This document shows, one piece after another, positions 40,665-51,324 of a stretch of DNA of 64,000 nt. The stretch's first letter is position 1. Every line of letters starts with the position of its first letter. The notes beneath the pieces were generated by a model that did not search any database, had not been told where the DNA came from, and saw only the letters and a list, made by a program, of their open reading frames with translations. The translations under genes and the position numbers were made by a program. Source of the stretch: Burkholderia sp. MS389 (GTDB taxonomy: Bacteria; Pseudomonadota; Gammaproteobacteria; Burkholderiales; Burkholderiaceae); contig NZ_CP045994.1 in NCBI RefSeq assembly GCF_016899425.1, positions 2,294,001 to 2,358,000 on the forward strand, in the 5' to 3' direction.

Positions 40665-42074
40665 TCAGCCCAGCGCGGCCTCGATGCGCGACACCACGAC
40701 GTCGCGACCGAACAGCACGAGCACCGCATCGATCGACGGCGTGTGCGTCGTGCCCGCCACCAGCAGACGCACCGGCATCGCGAGCTGCGGCATCTTCAGC
40801 TTGTGCGTGGCGAGCGTCGCCTTCAACGCCGCGGACACTGCCTCCTTCGTCCAGTCGGCCGCCTTCAGCGCGACGACGAGATCGGCCAGCGCCGGCCGCA
40901 CCGCATCGGTCACGTGCTGCGCGAGCGCATCGGCGTCGGGCGCCGGCACACGGTAGAACATCGTCGCGCCTTCCGCGATCTCCTTGACCGTCGTCGCACG
41001 ATCCTTCATCAGGCCGACCACCGCGTCGAGCGCGGGGCCCGTCGCGATCGCCGCGTCGTCGATGCCGAGCGCATCGAGGAACGGCTTCGCGAGCGCCGCG
41101 AGGCGCGCGTTGTCGGCTTCCTTGATGTAATGCGCGTTCAGCCAGCTCAGCTTGCTGTGGTCGTACTGCGCGGGCGACTTGCCGAGGTGCTCGAGATCGA
41201 ACCATTCGACGAACTGTTCGCGCGAGAAGATCTCGGCGTCGCCGTGCGACCAGCCGAGGCGCGCGAGATAGTTGACGACGGCCTCCGGCAGGAAGCCTGC
41301 GTCGCGGTACGCCATCACGCTCATCGCGCCATGCCGCTTGCTCATCTTCTCGCCCTGCTCGTTCAGCACGGTCGGCAGGTGCGCATAGACGGGCGGCTCG
41401 CCTCCGAGTGCGTTCAGGATGTTGATCTGGCGCGGCGTGTTGTTCACGTGGTCGTCGCCGCGGATCACGTGCGTGATGCCCATGTCCATGTCGTCCACCA
41501 CCACGCAGAAGTTGTAGATCGGCGTGCCGTCCGGGCGCGCGATCACGAGGTCGTCGAGTTCCTCGTTCGAGATCTCGACACGCCCCTTCACCGCGTCGTC
41601 CCACACGACCGTGCCCGTCAGCGGATTGCGGAAGCGCAGGACCGGCTTCACGCCGGCCGGCGGCTCCGGCAGCACCTTGCCGGGCTCCGGACGCCACGTG
41701 CCGTCGTAGCGCGGCTTCAGGCCGGCTTCGCGCTGGCGTTCGCGCAGCGCGTCGAGTTCCTCGGCCGACATGTAGCACGGATACGCGAGGCCCTTCTCGA
41801 GCATCTGCGCGAGCACTTCGCGATAGCGGTCCATCCGCTGCATCTGGTAGATCGGGCCTTCGTCGAAATCCAGCCCGAGCCATTGCATCCCTTCGAGGAT
41901 CGCATCGACCGCTTCCTGCGACGAGCGCTCGACGTCGGTATCCTCGATGCGCAGCACGAACGTGCCTTTCATCTTGCGGGCGAACGCCCACGGATAGAGT
42001 GCGGAGCGGATGTTGCCGAGGTGGATGAAGCCGGTGGGACTCGGCGCGAAGCGGGTACGGACAGGACGGGTCAT
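40665..42074 (-). CDS. gltX: Glutamyl-tRNA synthetase GltX
   Basis: GltX charges tRNA-Glu. The 469-residue class I synthetase has the HIGH-type motif in [20 protein letters not shown] and the KMSKS-type motif EKMSKRHGA near residue 247. The C-terminal anticodon-binding domain runs from about residue 330. Its length is that of a discriminating-type bacterial GluRS. The tRNA array immediately downstream on the same strand contains three tRNA-Glu genes, its own substrate, which may allow linked expression. Confidence 0.97.
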   Translation of the reverse strand: MTRPVRTRFAPSPTGFIHLGNIRSALYPWAFARKMKGTFVLRIEDTDVERSSQEAVDAILEGMQWLGLDFDEGPIYQMQRMDRYREVLAQMLEKGLAYPCYMSAEELDALRERQREAGLKPRYDGTWRPEPGKVLPEPPAGVKPVLRFRNPLTGTVVWDDAVKGRVEISNEELDDLVIARPDGTPIYNFCVVVDDMDMGITHVIRGDDHVNNTPRQINILNALGGEPPVYAHLPTVLNEQGEKMSKRHGAMSVMAYRDAGFLPEAVVNYLARLGWSHGDAEIFSREQFVEWFDLEHLGKSPAQYDHSKLSWLNAHYIKEADNARLAALAKPFLDALGIDDAAIATGPALDAVVGLMKDRATTVKEIAEGATMFYRVPAPDADALAQHVTDAVRPALADLVVALKAADWTKEAVSAALKATLATHKLKMPQLAMPVRLLVAGTTHTPSIDAVLVLFGRDVVVSRIEAALG

Positions 42075-42347
42075 AAACGGTAACTCGAACGCCTGGGGCG
42101 CATGAATGATTCGACGCGGGACGACGGCAGCCCGGACAGCAACGGAGCCGGCGACGCCCGGAACGGGAAAGAAGCCGGAATTATACTCGCGCCGGACATC
42201 GCGCCAAGCGCGCCGCTTGCTTTATGATGTGCGCGCCGCGGCCGCCAGCCGGTGCGGCGCCGGCCGCGCGGAACCCGCTGCGCGGCCTCGGAAACCCTCG
42301 CCGCCGCGGGCCGTGTGACCCGCCGCCAAGCCGCCGGAGAACCATCG

Positions 42348-43265
42348 ATGTCGTCCCCTCGCCTGTCGCGCCGCCACTTCACGATCGCGTGCGCGTCCGC
42401 CAGCCTCGCCGCCTGTACGTCCTTCGGCGACAAGTCCCGCCCCGGCACGGCCCTGCCGCAGGAGAAGCCCGTCAAGATCGGTATCGCGCTCGGCGGCGGC
42501 GCCGCGCGCGGCTTCTCGCACATCGGCGTGCTGAAGGCGCTCGAGGCGCGCGGCATTCCGATCGAGATCGTCGCCGGGACGAGCGCGGGCTCGGTGGTCG
42601 GCGCACTCTACGCGTCGGGCATGAACGCGCTGCAGATCAACAAGATCGCCCTCGACATGGACCAGGCGGCGATCAGCGACTGGGCGCTGCCGTTCCGCTC
42701 GCGCGGCCTGCTGCAAGGCGTCGCGCTGCAGAACTTCCTGAACAAGACGCTCAACAACCGGCCGATCGAGAAGATGGCGAAGCCGCTCGGCATCGTCGCG
42801 ACGGACCTGCAAAGCGGCCAGCCGATCCTGTTCCAGCAAGGCAACGCGGGGCTCGCGGTGCGCGCGTCGTGCAGCGTGCCGTCGGTGTTCGAGCCGGTGA
42901 AGATCGGCACGCGCGAATATGTCGACGGCGGCCTCGTGAGCCCTGTGCCGGCGTCGTTTGCGCGCAAGATGGGCGCGAGCTTCGTGATCGCGGTCGACAT
43001 CTCGGCCCGCCCCGACGGCGCAGCGACCAACAACCCGATCGAGATGCTGCTGCAGACCTTCACGATCATGGGCCAGACGATCAAGACCTACGAGCTCGAC
43101 AAGTACGCGGACGTCGTGATTCGCCCGAACCTCGCGGCGATGGGCGGCAGCGACTTCAACCAGCGCAACGCGGCGATCCTCGCGGGCGAGGAAGCGGTCG
43201 CGCGCATCATGCCGGAACTGCAGCGCAAGCTCGCGGCGGCGCGCGGCGTGGCCGTGGCCGCGTAA
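42348..43265 (+). CDS. Patatin-like phospholipase, RssA-type, probable lipoprotein
   Basis: A 305-residue serine hydrolase. The oxyanion loop is GIALGGGAARGFSHIG, the nucleophile is in GTSAGS (GxSxG) and the catalytic Asp is in DGGLVSP. The N-terminus starts MSSPRLSRRHFTIACASASLAACTSFGD. This looks like a signal peptide ending in a lipobox (LAAC), with a Tat-like RRHF just after the start, so it is probably a membrane-anchored lipoprotein. GGAGA lies about 8 bp before the ATG. The lipid substrate is unknown. Confidence 0.9.
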   Translation: MSSPRLSRRHFTIACASASLAACTSFGDKSRPGTALPQEKPVKIGIALGGGAARGFSHIGVLKALEARGIPIEIVAGTSAGSVVGALYASGMNALQINKIALDMDQAAISDWALPFRSRGLLQGVALQNFLNKTLNNRPIEKMAKPLGIVATDLQSGQPILFQQGNAGLAVRASCSVPSVFEPVKIGTREYVDGGLVSPVPASFARKMGASFVIAVDISARPDGAATNNPIEMLLQTFTIMGQTIKTYELDKYADVVIRPNLAAMGGSDFNQRNAAILAGEEAVARIMPELQRKLAAARGVAVAA

Positions 43266-43366
43266 GCCGCCCAAGCCACGATGAGCGGGAGGCCGCGGCA
43301 CGCGCCGCCTGCCGCCCGTGGCCGACGCAACGACTTCCGCCCCGCCGTCGACGCCGCCCCAAAAGC

Positions 43367-43402
43367 AAAAAACCCTGCCGCCTTTCGGTGACAGGGTTTT
43401 TT
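43367..43402. terminator. Bidirectional terminator between the patatin and NlpC/P60 genes
   Basis: AAAAAACCCTG (43367-43377) pairs with CAGGGTTTTTT (43392-43402) around an inner mini-hairpin. T-runs exist on both strands. Confidence 0.88.
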
Positions 43403-43435
43403 ATTTTATCGTCCGGCCCGCGCGACCGGCAAACG

Positions 43436-44110
43436 TCAGTTGCTGCCGTTCGCCGAATCGTCGCCGAGCGTCGCGCGCACGCGCTGACGCAGGTCTTCGG
43501 GCTTCATCGGGAATTCCGATTCGATCCGGCGCGCACCGGTGAAACGCTTTTCCCAGTAGCCGCTGTCGAGATCGTCGACGCGAACCGTGCTGCCCGTCGA
43601 CGGCGAATGCACGAACTTGTTGTCGCCGATATAGATGCCGACGTGCGAGAACGTGCGGCGCATCGTGTTGAAGAACACGAGATCGCCCGGCTTCAGGTTG
43701 CTCATGCTCACCTTCTCGCCGACGCGGCTCATTTCTTCCGCGCGACGCGGCAGCGACATGCCGAGCGTGTCCTGGAACACGTAGCGCACGAAGCCGCTGC
43801 AGTCGAGGCCCGAATCCGGCGAGTTGCCACCCCAGCGATACCGCACGCCGATCATGTTCAGCGCGCCGACCACCACGTCGCCTGCCTTGCCCGCCATGCC
43901 GGCAAGGAACGACTTCGCGCCGCCGCTCGACGGCTGCGCGCTGGTCTGCTGGAGGGGGGAACCCGACCCGATCTGAGTCGAATTGCTGACATTCTGGTTA
44001 AAACTGCTGACTTCGTCGGCGAACGCGCCGGGTGCTGCTGCGAACAGGGCGCCGATGAACAGCCCGGCGATGGTGCGCGCGCATGCCTGGGTCAGGGATC
44101 GATGCTGCAT
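43436..44110 (-). CDS. Secreted NlpC/P60 peptidoglycan hydrolase
   Basis: A 224-residue protein with a signal peptide (about residues 1-31, GALFAAAPGAFA) and a short Ser/Gln/Gly linker. The NlpC/P60 domain follows: catalytic Cys104 in DSGLDCSGFVRYVF, His156 in FSHVGIYIGD and His168 in KFVHSPS. Such enzymes cut the D-gamma-Glu-meso-DAP bond in peptidoglycan peptides (spr/MepS type). It is a single gene; the Yej genes on the same strand are upstream-independent. Confidence 0.92.
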   Translation of the reverse strand: MQHRSLTQACARTIAGLFIGALFAAAPGAFADEVSSFNQNVSNSTQIGSGSPLQQTSAQPSSGGAKSFLAGMAGKAGDVVVGALNMIGVRYRWGGNSPDSGLDCSGFVRYVFQDTLGMSLPRRAEEMSRVGEKVSMSNLKPGDLVFFNTMRRTFSHVGIYIGDNKFVHSPSTGSTVRVDDLDSGYWEKRFTGARRIESEFPMKPEDLRQRVRATLGDDSANGSN

Positions 44111-44238
44111 TGGTCGATGGAATATGCTTAAAAATCAGCTGATTGGCGGAAAATTTCGGTCGATACTAGCCAGCGCGTAATCGTTTGTCAAAACAAATTA
44201 ATAAATACAATCGAGATGGTCAGACCATTGGCCGCCTA

Positions 44239-45861
44239 TCACGCTTTCCAGACCGCTTTCAACAGCTTTTGTGTGTAAGGATGTGACGGTCGGGTGAAGA
44301 TGTCGGACACCTCCCCCGACTCGACGACGGCGCCGTCCTGCATCACCGCGACGCGGTGCGCCATCGCGCCGATCACCTCCAGGTCGTGGCTGATGAACAC
44401 GTAGCCGAGGTTGTATTTCTGTTGCAAATTCGCGAGCAGCTTCAGCACCTGCTGCTGGATCGACACGTCGAGCGCCGACGTGGGCTCGTCGAGGATCAGG
44501 ATGCGCGGCTCCAGCACCAGCGCGCGCGCGATCGCGATCCGCTGGCGCTGGCCGCCCGAGAATTCGTGCGGATAGCGGTGCAGCACCGTGCGGTCGAGGC
44601 CGACTTCGCGCAGCACCGCGAGCGACTTCGCGCGGCGCGCGTCGGGCGTCATGTCCGGGCGATGCAGCTCGAGCCCCTCGCCGACGATCCGCTCGATCGT
44701 GTGACGCGGCGAAAGCGAGCTGAATGGGTCCTGAAAGACCACCTGCATGTTCGAGCGCAGCGCGGTCTGTTCGCGGCCGCGATAGGTCGACAGCGCACGC
44801 CCCTGGAATTCGATCTCGCCGCCGGCCGTCTTCTGCAGCCCGAGCAGCGCCATCGCGAGCGTCGACTTCCCCGATCCCGATTCGCCGACGATGCCGAGCG
44901 TTTCGCCCTGCCGCACCGACACCGACACGTCGGCCACGGCCGTCACCGGCACCGTGCCGAACCAGCCGGCGAAGCCCGGCCGCTTGCGCGCGAACTGCAC
45001 GCTCACGTGGCGCGCGTCGAGCACGACGGGCGCGATCGGCATCACCGGCGTGACCGCGCGTTGCGGCCGGCTGTTCAGCAGCCGCTGCGTATACGGATGC
45101 TCGGGCGACGCGAAGATCCGCTCGACGGGCCCGCTCTCGACGAGCCGGCCATGCTCCATCACCGCGACGCGCTGCGCGAAGTGCCGCACGAGATTCAGGT
45201 CGTGCGTGATCAGCAGGATCGCCATCCCGCGCTTTTCCGCCTCCTCGCGCTGCAGCTCGAGCAGCAGGTCGACGATCTGCGCGCGGATCGTCACGTCGAG
45301 CGCGGTGGTCGGCTCGTCGGCGAGCAGCAGGCGCGGCCGGCACGCGAGCGCCATCGCGATCATCGCGCGCTGCCGCTGGCCGCCCGACAACTGGTGCGGG
45401 TAGCTGTCGACGCGCTTCTCGGGCTCCGCGATGCCGGTGCGCGCGAGCAACGCGATCGCCCGCTTGCGCGCCTCGACGGCCGATACGCCGTCGTGCAGCA
45501 CGATCGTCTCGCCGATCTGCACGCCGATCGTATACAGCGGATTGAGCGCCGTCATCGGCTCCTGGAAGATCATCGCGATGTCCGAGCCGCGCAGCCCGCG
45601 CATCTCGCGCTCGCTCTTGGCCGCCAGATCCTGCCCGGCAAAACGGATCGCGCCGGTGACATCGGCGTCGCGCAGCAACCGCAGGATCGACAGCGCGGTC
45701 ACGCTCTTGCCGGACCCCGATTCGCCGACGAGCGCGACCCGCTCGCCGCGCCCGATCGCGAGCGTCACGTCGTCCACCGCGACCGTGTCGCCGAAGCGCA
45801 CGTGCAGATGCTCGAGCGACAGCAGCGGTTCGTCCGCCTTCGATACGACTGCGTCGCTCAT
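44239..45861 (-). CDS. yejF: Peptide ABC transporter, fused ATP-binding protein YejF
   Basis: A 540-residue energising subunit with two complete ABC domains in one chain. GESGSGKS occurs twice (about residues 40 and 325), with signatures [12 protein letters not shown] and [12 protein letters not shown]. The Walker B regions are [13 protein letters not shown] and [12 protein letters not shown]. Each half ends with an oligopeptide-transporter tail ([18 protein letters not shown]). Its ATG overlaps the yejE stop by four bases. In enterics Yej imports peptides, including microcin C. Confidence 0.94.
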   Translation of the reverse strand: MSDAVVSKADEPLLSLEHLHVRFGDTVAVDDVTLAIGRGERVALVGESGSGKSVTALSILRLLRDADVTGAIRFAGQDLAAKSEREMRGLRGSDIAMIFQEPMTALNPLYTIGVQIGETIVLHDGVSAVEARKRAIALLARTGIAEPEKRVDSYPHQLSGGQRQRAMIAMALACRPRLLLADEPTTALDVTIRAQIVDLLLELQREEAEKRGMAILLITHDLNLVRHFAQRVAVMEHGRLVESGPVERIFASPEHPYTQRLLNSRPQRAVTPVMPIAPVVLDARHVSVQFARKRPGFAGWFGTVPVTAVADVSVSVRQGETLGIVGESGSGKSTLAMALLGLQKTAGGEIEFQGRALSTYRGREQTALRSNMQVVFQDPFSSLSPRHTIERIVGEGLELHRPDMTPDARRAKSLAVLREVGLDRTVLHRYPHEFSGGQRQRIAIARALVLEPRILILDEPTSALDVSIQQQVLKLLANLQQKYNLGYVFISHDLEVIGAMAHRVAVMQDGAVVESGEVSDIFTRPSHPYTQKLLKAVWKA

Positions 45862-46955
45862 CGCTGCCCTCCCGCCGCGCGCACCGAATCGGCGATCCGC
45901 GTGTCGAGCGCGTTGCGCAGCGCATCGCCCATGAAGGTCAGCAGCAGCAGCGTCGCGACCAGCACGCCGAACGTCGACAGCGAGATCCACCACGCGTCGA
46001 GGTTGCCCTTGCCCTGCGCGAGCAGCTCGCCGAGGCTCGGCGTCGGCGGCGGCACGCCGAGCCCGAGGAAATCGAGGCTGGTGAGCGCGAGAATCGAGCC
46101 GCTCATCCGGAACGGCAGGAACGTGATCACCGGCGTGAGGCTGTTCGGCAGCACGTGGCGCCAGATGATCTGCCAGTTCGTGAGTCCCATCGCGCGGGCC
46201 GCGCGCACGTAGTCCTGCGTGCGGTTGCGCAGGAACTCGGCGCGCACGTAGTCGGCAAGCCCGATCCAGCCGAACAGCGACAGCAGCACGATCAGCAGCA
46301 GGAAGCTCGGCTCGAAGATCGACGCGAAGATGATCAGCAGGTACAGCTCGGGCAGCGAGCTCCAGATCTCGATCAGCCGCTGCCCGACGATGTCGATGCG
46401 CCCGCCGAAGAAGCCTTGCACCGCGCCCGCGGCGATCCCGAGCAGCGTGCCGATCACGGTCAGGATCAGCCCGAACTCGACCGAGATGCGGAACCCGTAC
46501 ACGAGCCGCGCGAGCAGGTCGCGGCCCTGCGCATCGGTGCCGAGCCAGTTCTCGCGCGACGGCGGCGCCGGGTTCGGCACGTTCGAGAAGTAGTTCAGCG
46601 TGTCGTAGTAATAGCGGTTCGGCGGATAGACGACGAAGTTGCCGGGCGCCTCGAGCCGCTTGCGCACATACGGATCGAGATAGTCGGCCGGCGTCGGGAA
46701 ATCGCCGCCGAAGGTCGTCTCCGGGTACGCATGGAACATCGGGAAATAGGTCTGGCCGTCGTAGCGCACGACGAGGGGCTTGTCGTTCGACCACAGCGGC
46801 GCCGCGAGGCTCGCGGCAAACGCGACGACGAAGATCACGAAGCTCCAGTAGCCGAGGCGCTGCTGCCGGAAGCGCTGCCACACACGGCGGGCCGGCGACG
46901 GCGACACGCGCGCGCGCGCGGCGTCGATGCGGGGGGATGCGACGGCCCGGTTCAT
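45858..46955 (-). CDS. yejE: Peptide ABC transporter permease YejE
   Basis: A 365-residue inner-membrane permease. After a polar N-terminus and the first helix (WSFVIFVVAFAASLAAPL) comes a large periplasmic loop of about 90 residues, typical of YejE. The binding-protein-dependent transport domain follows (ENWLGTDAQGRDLLARLVYG; EAA-like loop RAARAMGLTNWQIIWRHVLPNS). It lies between yejB and yejF and pairs with YejB. Confidence 0.94.
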   Translation of the reverse strand: MNRAVASPRIDAARARVSPSPARRVWQRFRQQRLGYWSFVIFVVAFAASLAAPLWSNDKPLVVRYDGQTYFPMFHAYPETTFGGDFPTPADYLDPYVRKRLEAPGNFVVYPPNRYYYDTLNYFSNVPNPAPPSRENWLGTDAQGRDLLARLVYGFRISVEFGLILTVIGTLLGIAAGAVQGFFGGRIDIVGQRLIEIWSSLPELYLLIIFASIFEPSFLLLIVLLSLFGWIGLADYVRAEFLRNRTQDYVRAARAMGLTNWQIIWRHVLPNSLTPVITFLPFRMSGSILALTSLDFLGLGVPPPTPSLGELLAQGKGNLDAWWISLSTFGVLVATLLLLTFMGDALRNALDTRIADSVRAAGGQR

Positions 46956-47003
46956 CGCGCGCCTCGCCCGCTGGCGCCGGGCATGCGAATGGCTCGTTTC
47001 ATG

Positions 47004-48047
47004 TCAGCGCTCCAGGTTGTCGAATTGAATGCGCGGATCGACCCACACATAGCAAAGATCGGAAATCAGCTTGGTCGCGAGCCCGATCAGCGTGAACAGG
47101 TACAGCGTGCCGAGCACGACCGGGTAATCGCGCCGCACGACCGACTCGTACGACAGCAGCCCGAGGCCGTCGAGCGAGAACAGCGTCTCGATCAGCAGGC
47201 TGCCGGTGAAGAACGCGCCGATGAACGCGGCCGGGAAACCGACGATCAGCGGCAGCATCGCATTGCGGAACACGTGCTTCCACAGCACGCTGCGCTCGGA
47301 GAGCCCCTTCGCGCGCGCGGTCAGCACGTATTGCCGGCGGATCTGGTCGAGGAACGCATTCTTCGTGAGCATCGTGATGACCGCGAAGCTGCCGACGACC
47401 GACGCGGTGATCGGCAGCGCGATGTGCCACAGATAGTCGAGCACCTTGCCGACGAGCGACAGCTGCGCGAAGTTGTCGGACGTGAGGCCGCGCAGCGGAA
47501 AGAGCTGCCAGAACGAGCCGCCGCCGAACAGCACGAGCAGCAGCACGCCGAGCACGAAGCCCGGAATCGCATAGCCGACCAGCACGACGAGGCTCGTCGC
47601 GACGTCGAACGGCGAACCGTTGCGCACGGCCTTCGCGATGCCGAGCGGCACCGAGATCAGGTACGTGAGGAAGAACGTCCACAGCCCGATGCTGATCGAC
47701 ACGGGCAGCTTCTGCACGACCAGCGACCACACGCTCTGGTGGCGAAAGTAGCTTTCGCCGAGATCGAAGCGCGCGAAGCGCTTGAGCATCAGCCAGTAGC
47801 GTTCGAGCGGCGGCTTGTCGAAACCGTACAACGCCTTGAGCTGCGCGAGCTGCTGCGCGTCGACGCCGGTGTGCGCGCGCATCCCGAATGGCGTCGCGCC
47901 CTGCTCGGTCGCGCCCTTGCGCAACTCCTGCACGGCCTGCTCGACCGGGCCGCCCGGCACGAACTGGATCACCGCGAACGTGAGCGTCAGCACGCCGACG
48001 AGCGTCGGGATCATCAACAGCAGGCGTTTGAGGATGTAGCTCCACAT
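47004..48047 (-). CDS. yejB: Peptide ABC transporter permease YejB
   Basis: A 347-residue permease starting MWSYILKRLLLMIPTLVGVLTLTF, the standard first helix of DppB/OppB-type proteins. The EAA loop is LTARAKGLSERSVLWKHVFRNAM, and about six membrane helices are seen. It precedes yejE by 48 bp. A longer reading frame continuing into yejA is not used; the ATG at 48047 is the family start. Confidence 0.94.
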   Translation of the reverse strand: MWSYILKRLLLMIPTLVGVLTLTFAVIQFVPGGPVEQAVQELRKGATEQGATPFGMRAHTGVDAQQLAQLKALYGFDKPPLERYWLMLKRFARFDLGESYFRHQSVWSLVVQKLPVSISIGLWTFFLTYLISVPLGIAKAVRNGSPFDVATSLVVLVGYAIPGFVLGVLLLVLFGGGSFWQLFPLRGLTSDNFAQLSLVGKVLDYLWHIALPITASVVGSFAVITMLTKNAFLDQIRRQYVLTARAKGLSERSVLWKHVFRNAMLPLIVGFPAAFIGAFFTGSLLIETLFSLDGLGLLSYESVVRRDYPVVLGTLYLFTLIGLATKLISDLCYVWVDPRIQFDNLER

Positions 48048-48097
48048 AGGGCGTCGACTCGTGATCGGTGGCGGGTTGGATGAAGGGCCGGCGCGGG

Positions 48098-49972
48098 TCA
48101 GTGATCGGGCTTCGCCCACCAGGTCGACACGACCCAGCCCTCGGCCGAATAGTACAGCGGCAGCGTCTGCGGATAGGCGAGCGTGCGTCGGTACGCGACG
48201 CGGTGCGTCGTGCTGTACCACTGCGGCACCGCGTAGTAGCCGTGCATCAGCACGCGGTCGAGCGCGTGCGTCGCGTCGAGCAATTCCTCGCGCGTCTGCG
48301 CGGTGCCGAGCGCGTGCAGCAACGCGTCGACGGCCGGCGATTTCAATCCGATGAAGTTGTCGGAGCCCGGCTCGTCGGCGAACTTGCTCGCGTACCGCGA
48401 GTATTGCTCGGCGCCGGGCACCTGCACGCCCGGCAGGCGGATCGTCGTCATGTCGTAGTCGAACGCATCGAGGCGCTTTTGCAGCAGCGCGTAATCGGCC
48501 GTGCGAAACCGCACGGCGATGCCGAGCTTCGCGAGGTTGCGCTGGTACGCGGTCACGACGCCTTCCATCGCGCCGCCCGCATCGTCGAGGATCTCGAAAG
48601 CGAACGGCTCGCCCTTCGCATTGCGCAGCGCGCCGTCGCGATAGGTCCAGCCGGCCTGTGCGAGCAGCGCGCGCGCCTTCAACAGGTTCGCGCGCAGCGA
48701 GCCCGGCGGATTCGTGTTCGGCTGCGTGACCATCGGGCCGAACACGGCCGGATCGAGCTGCGCACGCAGCGGCTCCAGCAGCTTCAGCTCGCCCTCGCCC
48801 GGCGTACCGGTCGCCTGCAGGTCGGTGTCGGCGAAATAACTGTTCAGGCGCGTGTACGCGCTGTAGAACAGCTGGCGGTTCAGCCATTCGAAGTCGAACG
48901 CGAGGTCGAGCGCCTGACGCACGCGCACGTCGCGGAACAGCGGCCGGCGCAGGTTCATGAAGAAGCCCTGCATGCCGGCGCCGTTGTGCTGCCGGAACTC
49001 GCGCTTGATCAACTCGCCGCTGTCGAAACGCTTGCCGACGTCGCGTCGCGCCCAGTTGCGCGCGACGTACTCGACGAGCACGTCGTATTCGCCGGCCTTG
49101 AACGCCTCGAGCCGCGCGACGCCGTCGCCGTACAGCTTGTAGACGATCCGCTCGAAGTTGTGGGTGCCGACTCGCACCGGCAGGTCGGCGCCCCAGTACG
49201 CGGAGCTGCGCCGGTAGGTGATCGTGCGGCCGTTGTCGTAATGGTCGATCACGTACGGGCCGCTGCCGATCGGCTGCTCGAACGCGAGCTGGTCGAACGG
49301 GATGCGCGAGCCGTCCGCGCGCAATCCCCACTTGCGCGAGAACACCGGCACGCCGCCGGCGATCAGCGGCAACTCGCGGTTCGCGCTGTGGAATTCGAAG
49401 CGCACGGTCGCCGGATCGACGACCACGGCCTTCGTGATTTCGGCGAAATACGCGCCGAACTGCGGTGCGGCCTGCTTGCTCTTCAGCGTGTCGAACGAAA
49501 ACTTGACGTCGTCCGCCGTGACGCGATCGCCGTTCGAGAAGCGCGCGCGCGGATTCAGGTGGAACGTGACCGAGCGGCGGTCCGGCGCGACGTCGATGTC
49601 GTCGGCGAGCAATCCGTACGCGGACGCCGGCTCGTCCAGGCTGCCGGTCGCGAGGCTCTCGAACAGCATGTCGATGCCCGGCGCGGTGTTGCCGCGCATC
49701 GTGAACGGATTGAACTTGTCGAACGACGTCAGCCGGCTCGGGTTCGCGAGCACGAGCGTGCCGCCCTTCGGCGCGTCGGGGTTCACGTAGTCGAAATGCT
49801 TGAAGCCCGGCGGATACTTCGGCTCGCCGTACTGCGCAATCGCGTAGGCCGCGTGCGCGGCGGGCGCGGCCAGCGCCGCGTGCAGCGCCAGCACCGCGGC
49901 CACGCGGCCGGCGGCCCGCAGTGCACCGCGGCAGGCGCGCGCGGCGGCGGCCCGGGGCGAACCCTTCGTCAT
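48098..49972 (-). CDS. yejA: Peptide ABC transporter substrate-binding protein YejA
   Basis: A 624-residue periplasmic solute-binding protein with an Arg-rich N-terminal signal peptide (cleavage probably after APAAHA). The family-5 binding fold is seen in YVNPDAPKGGTLVLANPS, TFDKFNPF-like SFDKFNPFT, and DDVKFSFDTLKSK. It heads the yejABEF operon; yejB begins 50 bp after its stop. The operon order A-B-E-F matches enteric bacteria. There is no adjacent regulator. Confidence 0.94.
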   Translation of the reverse strand: MTKGSPRAAAARACRGALRAAGRVAAVLALHAALAAPAAHAAYAIAQYGEPKYPPGFKHFDYVNPDAPKGGTLVLANPSRLTSFDKFNPFTMRGNTAPGIDMLFESLATGSLDEPASAYGLLADDIDVAPDRRSVTFHLNPRARFSNGDRVTADDVKFSFDTLKSKQAAPQFGAYFAEITKAVVVDPATVRFEFHSANRELPLIAGGVPVFSRKWGLRADGSRIPFDQLAFEQPIGSGPYVIDHYDNGRTITYRRSSAYWGADLPVRVGTHNFERIVYKLYGDGVARLEAFKAGEYDVLVEYVARNWARRDVGKRFDSGELIKREFRQHNGAGMQGFFMNLRRPLFRDVRVRQALDLAFDFEWLNRQLFYSAYTRLNSYFADTDLQATGTPGEGELKLLEPLRAQLDPAVFGPMVTQPNTNPPGSLRANLLKARALLAQAGWTYRDGALRNAKGEPFAFEILDDAGGAMEGVVTAYQRNLAKLGIAVRFRTADYALLQKRLDAFDYDMTTIRLPGVQVPGAEQYSRYASKFADEPGSDNFIGLKSPAVDALLHALGTAQTREELLDATHALDRVLMHGYYAVPQWYSTTHRVAYRRTLAYPQTLPLYYSAEGWVVSTWWAKPDH

Positions 49973-50043
49973 AGAGGCCCTGTCGTCGAATGAGGGTAGT
50001 AACGTGGAGCGATTCTACCCATTCAATCCGTCGAGCCAAAAGA

Positions 50044-50064
50044 AAACCGCCACGCGGGCGGTTT
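50044..50064 (-). terminator. Terminator after the PXPV-repeat gene
   Basis: AAACCGCC/GGCGGTTT stem with a 5-base loop. On the minus strand TTTTCTTTT follows. It separates the gene at 50113 from the yejA promoter region. Confidence 0.75.
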
Positions 50065-50112
50065 CCTCACGAGCCGTTGTCGCGCGCGCGGCACGCACGC
50101 GCGACCGGTCGA

Positions 50113-50469
50113 TCAGCGCCAGCCGTTGTGGCGGCCGCGATCCCAGTGACCGCGATCGCCGCCCCAGCCGCGACCATGGTGGCGATACCATTCGTCGCGG
50201 CCCCAGTAGCGGCGGCCGTCCCAGTAGCGGTCGCCGTGCCAGCCGATCACGATCGCCGGCGCCGGCCCGTACACGGGCGCCGGTGCGTAGACGGGCGCCG
50301 GCTGGTAGACGACCGGCGGAGGCGGCGGCGCATACACGGGCGCGGGCGCGACGTAGACCGGTGCCGGCACGCCGACGTTGATCCCGACATTGACTCCCGC
50401 CATTGCTGCGCCCGACACGAGCAAGGCCGTCATACCGGTCACGAGCGAGGCAACACGCAAAGTCTTCAT
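50113..50469 (-). CDS. Secreted PXPV-repeat protein
   Basis: A 118-residue exported protein. A signal peptide (about residues 1-25, cleavage after GAAMA) is followed by repeated P-x-P-V/P-V-Y units (PAPVYVAPAPVYAPPPPPVVY) and a C-terminal half rich in Tyr, Trp, Arg and Gly (YWGRDEWYRHHGRGW). Such PXPV proteins are common in Burkholderia and have no known function. AAGAGGA lies upstream of the ATG. It is transcribed in the same direction as the two-component genes but 165 bp away. Confidence 0.82.
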   Translation of the reverse strand: MKTLRVASLVTGMTALLVSGAAMAGVNVGINVGVPAPVYVAPAPVYAPPPPPVVYQPAPVYAPAPVYGPAPAIVIGWHGDRYWDGRRYWGRDEWYRHHGRGWGGDRGHWDRGRHNGWR

Positions 50470-50633
50470 GGATTCCTCTTCTGGTTGTGTCATGTGTGAT
50501 TCGACTATAGCGGCAAGCGCCCGCCCCGCATATTTCAAGTTTGTAAGAACTGATGCGCCGCATCGCAACGGGAAGCCCGCGCTAACGTCTTGTAACAATC
50601 GGCGCCCGGCGCCCCCCTTTCCGGAAACGTCCT

Positions 50634-51308
50634 TCAACCTGCGCCGCGGCCCGCGTCGAACCGGAAGCCGAATCGCGCCACCGTTTCGATCCGCGCGGAA
50701 AACGCATGCGCGGCCAGCTTGCGCCGCAACCGTACGACCAGCGCATTGACCGTTTCGGGTTCGATGTCCGCATCGCCCCACGCATAACGCAGCACGGCGT
50801 CGCGCCCGACCGGCCGCCCCGCTTCGCGCAGCAGGCATTCGACCACGCGAAATTCCCGGGCGCTGAGCGCGAGCCGCCGGCCCCGCTCGTCGAGCGCGCG
50901 CGTCGCCGTGTCGAGCCGGATCGATTCCCGCATCGCGATGACGCCCGTGCGGCGCCACAGTGCGCGCAGCCGCTCGTGCAATTCGACGAACGAGCACGGA
51001 TGGGCCAGGCACACGTCGCAGCCCGCGTTCAGCATCCGTGCACGCTCGGCGGACGTGGTGCCGGCGACGATCGCGGCAATCGTCGCGCTGCCGGCCGACG
51101 CGGCAAGCGGCGGGAATCCGTCGAGAAGCGTCGGCACGGAAGCGCCATCGGTCGCGAGGATCACGATCGCGTCGAACCGGTCCTGCGTCGCCGCGAAACA
51201 GCCGTCGCGCCATTCGTCGACGCGTTCGACGCCGTGCATGCTTTCCCGAAACGCCTTGTCGAGCCGCGACGCATCAGGCGTCGGCGGCGCAATCAGCAGG
51301 ATGCGCAT
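50634..51308 (-). CDS. OmpR-type DNA-binding protein with degenerate receiver domain
   Basis: A 224-residue protein with a C-terminal winged-helix DNA-binding domain (about residues 125-220; LSAREFRVVECLL, PETVNALVVRLRRKL). The N-terminal half has receiver-like strands, but the phosphorylation residues are gone: the acidic pair is replaced by APP, the phospho-Asp position (about residue 51) is Leu/Ala (DAIVILATDG), and the conserved Lys of the TKP motif is His (LAHPC). It probably works without phosphorylation. It follows the kinase by 16 bp and so is the third gene of the RR-HK operon. Confidence 0.85.
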   Translation of the reverse strand: MRILLIAPPTPDASRLDKAFRESMHGVERVDEWRDGCFAATQDRFDAIVILATDGASVPTLLDGFPPLAASAGSATIAAIVAGTTSAERARMLNAGCDVCLAHPCSFVELHERLRALWRRTGVIAMRESIRLDTATRALDERGRRLALSAREFRVVECLLREAGRPVGRDAVLRYAWGDADIEPETVNALVVRLRRKLAAHAFSARIETVARFGFRFDAGRGAG

Positions 51309-51324
51309 CGATCGGCCCCCTCCG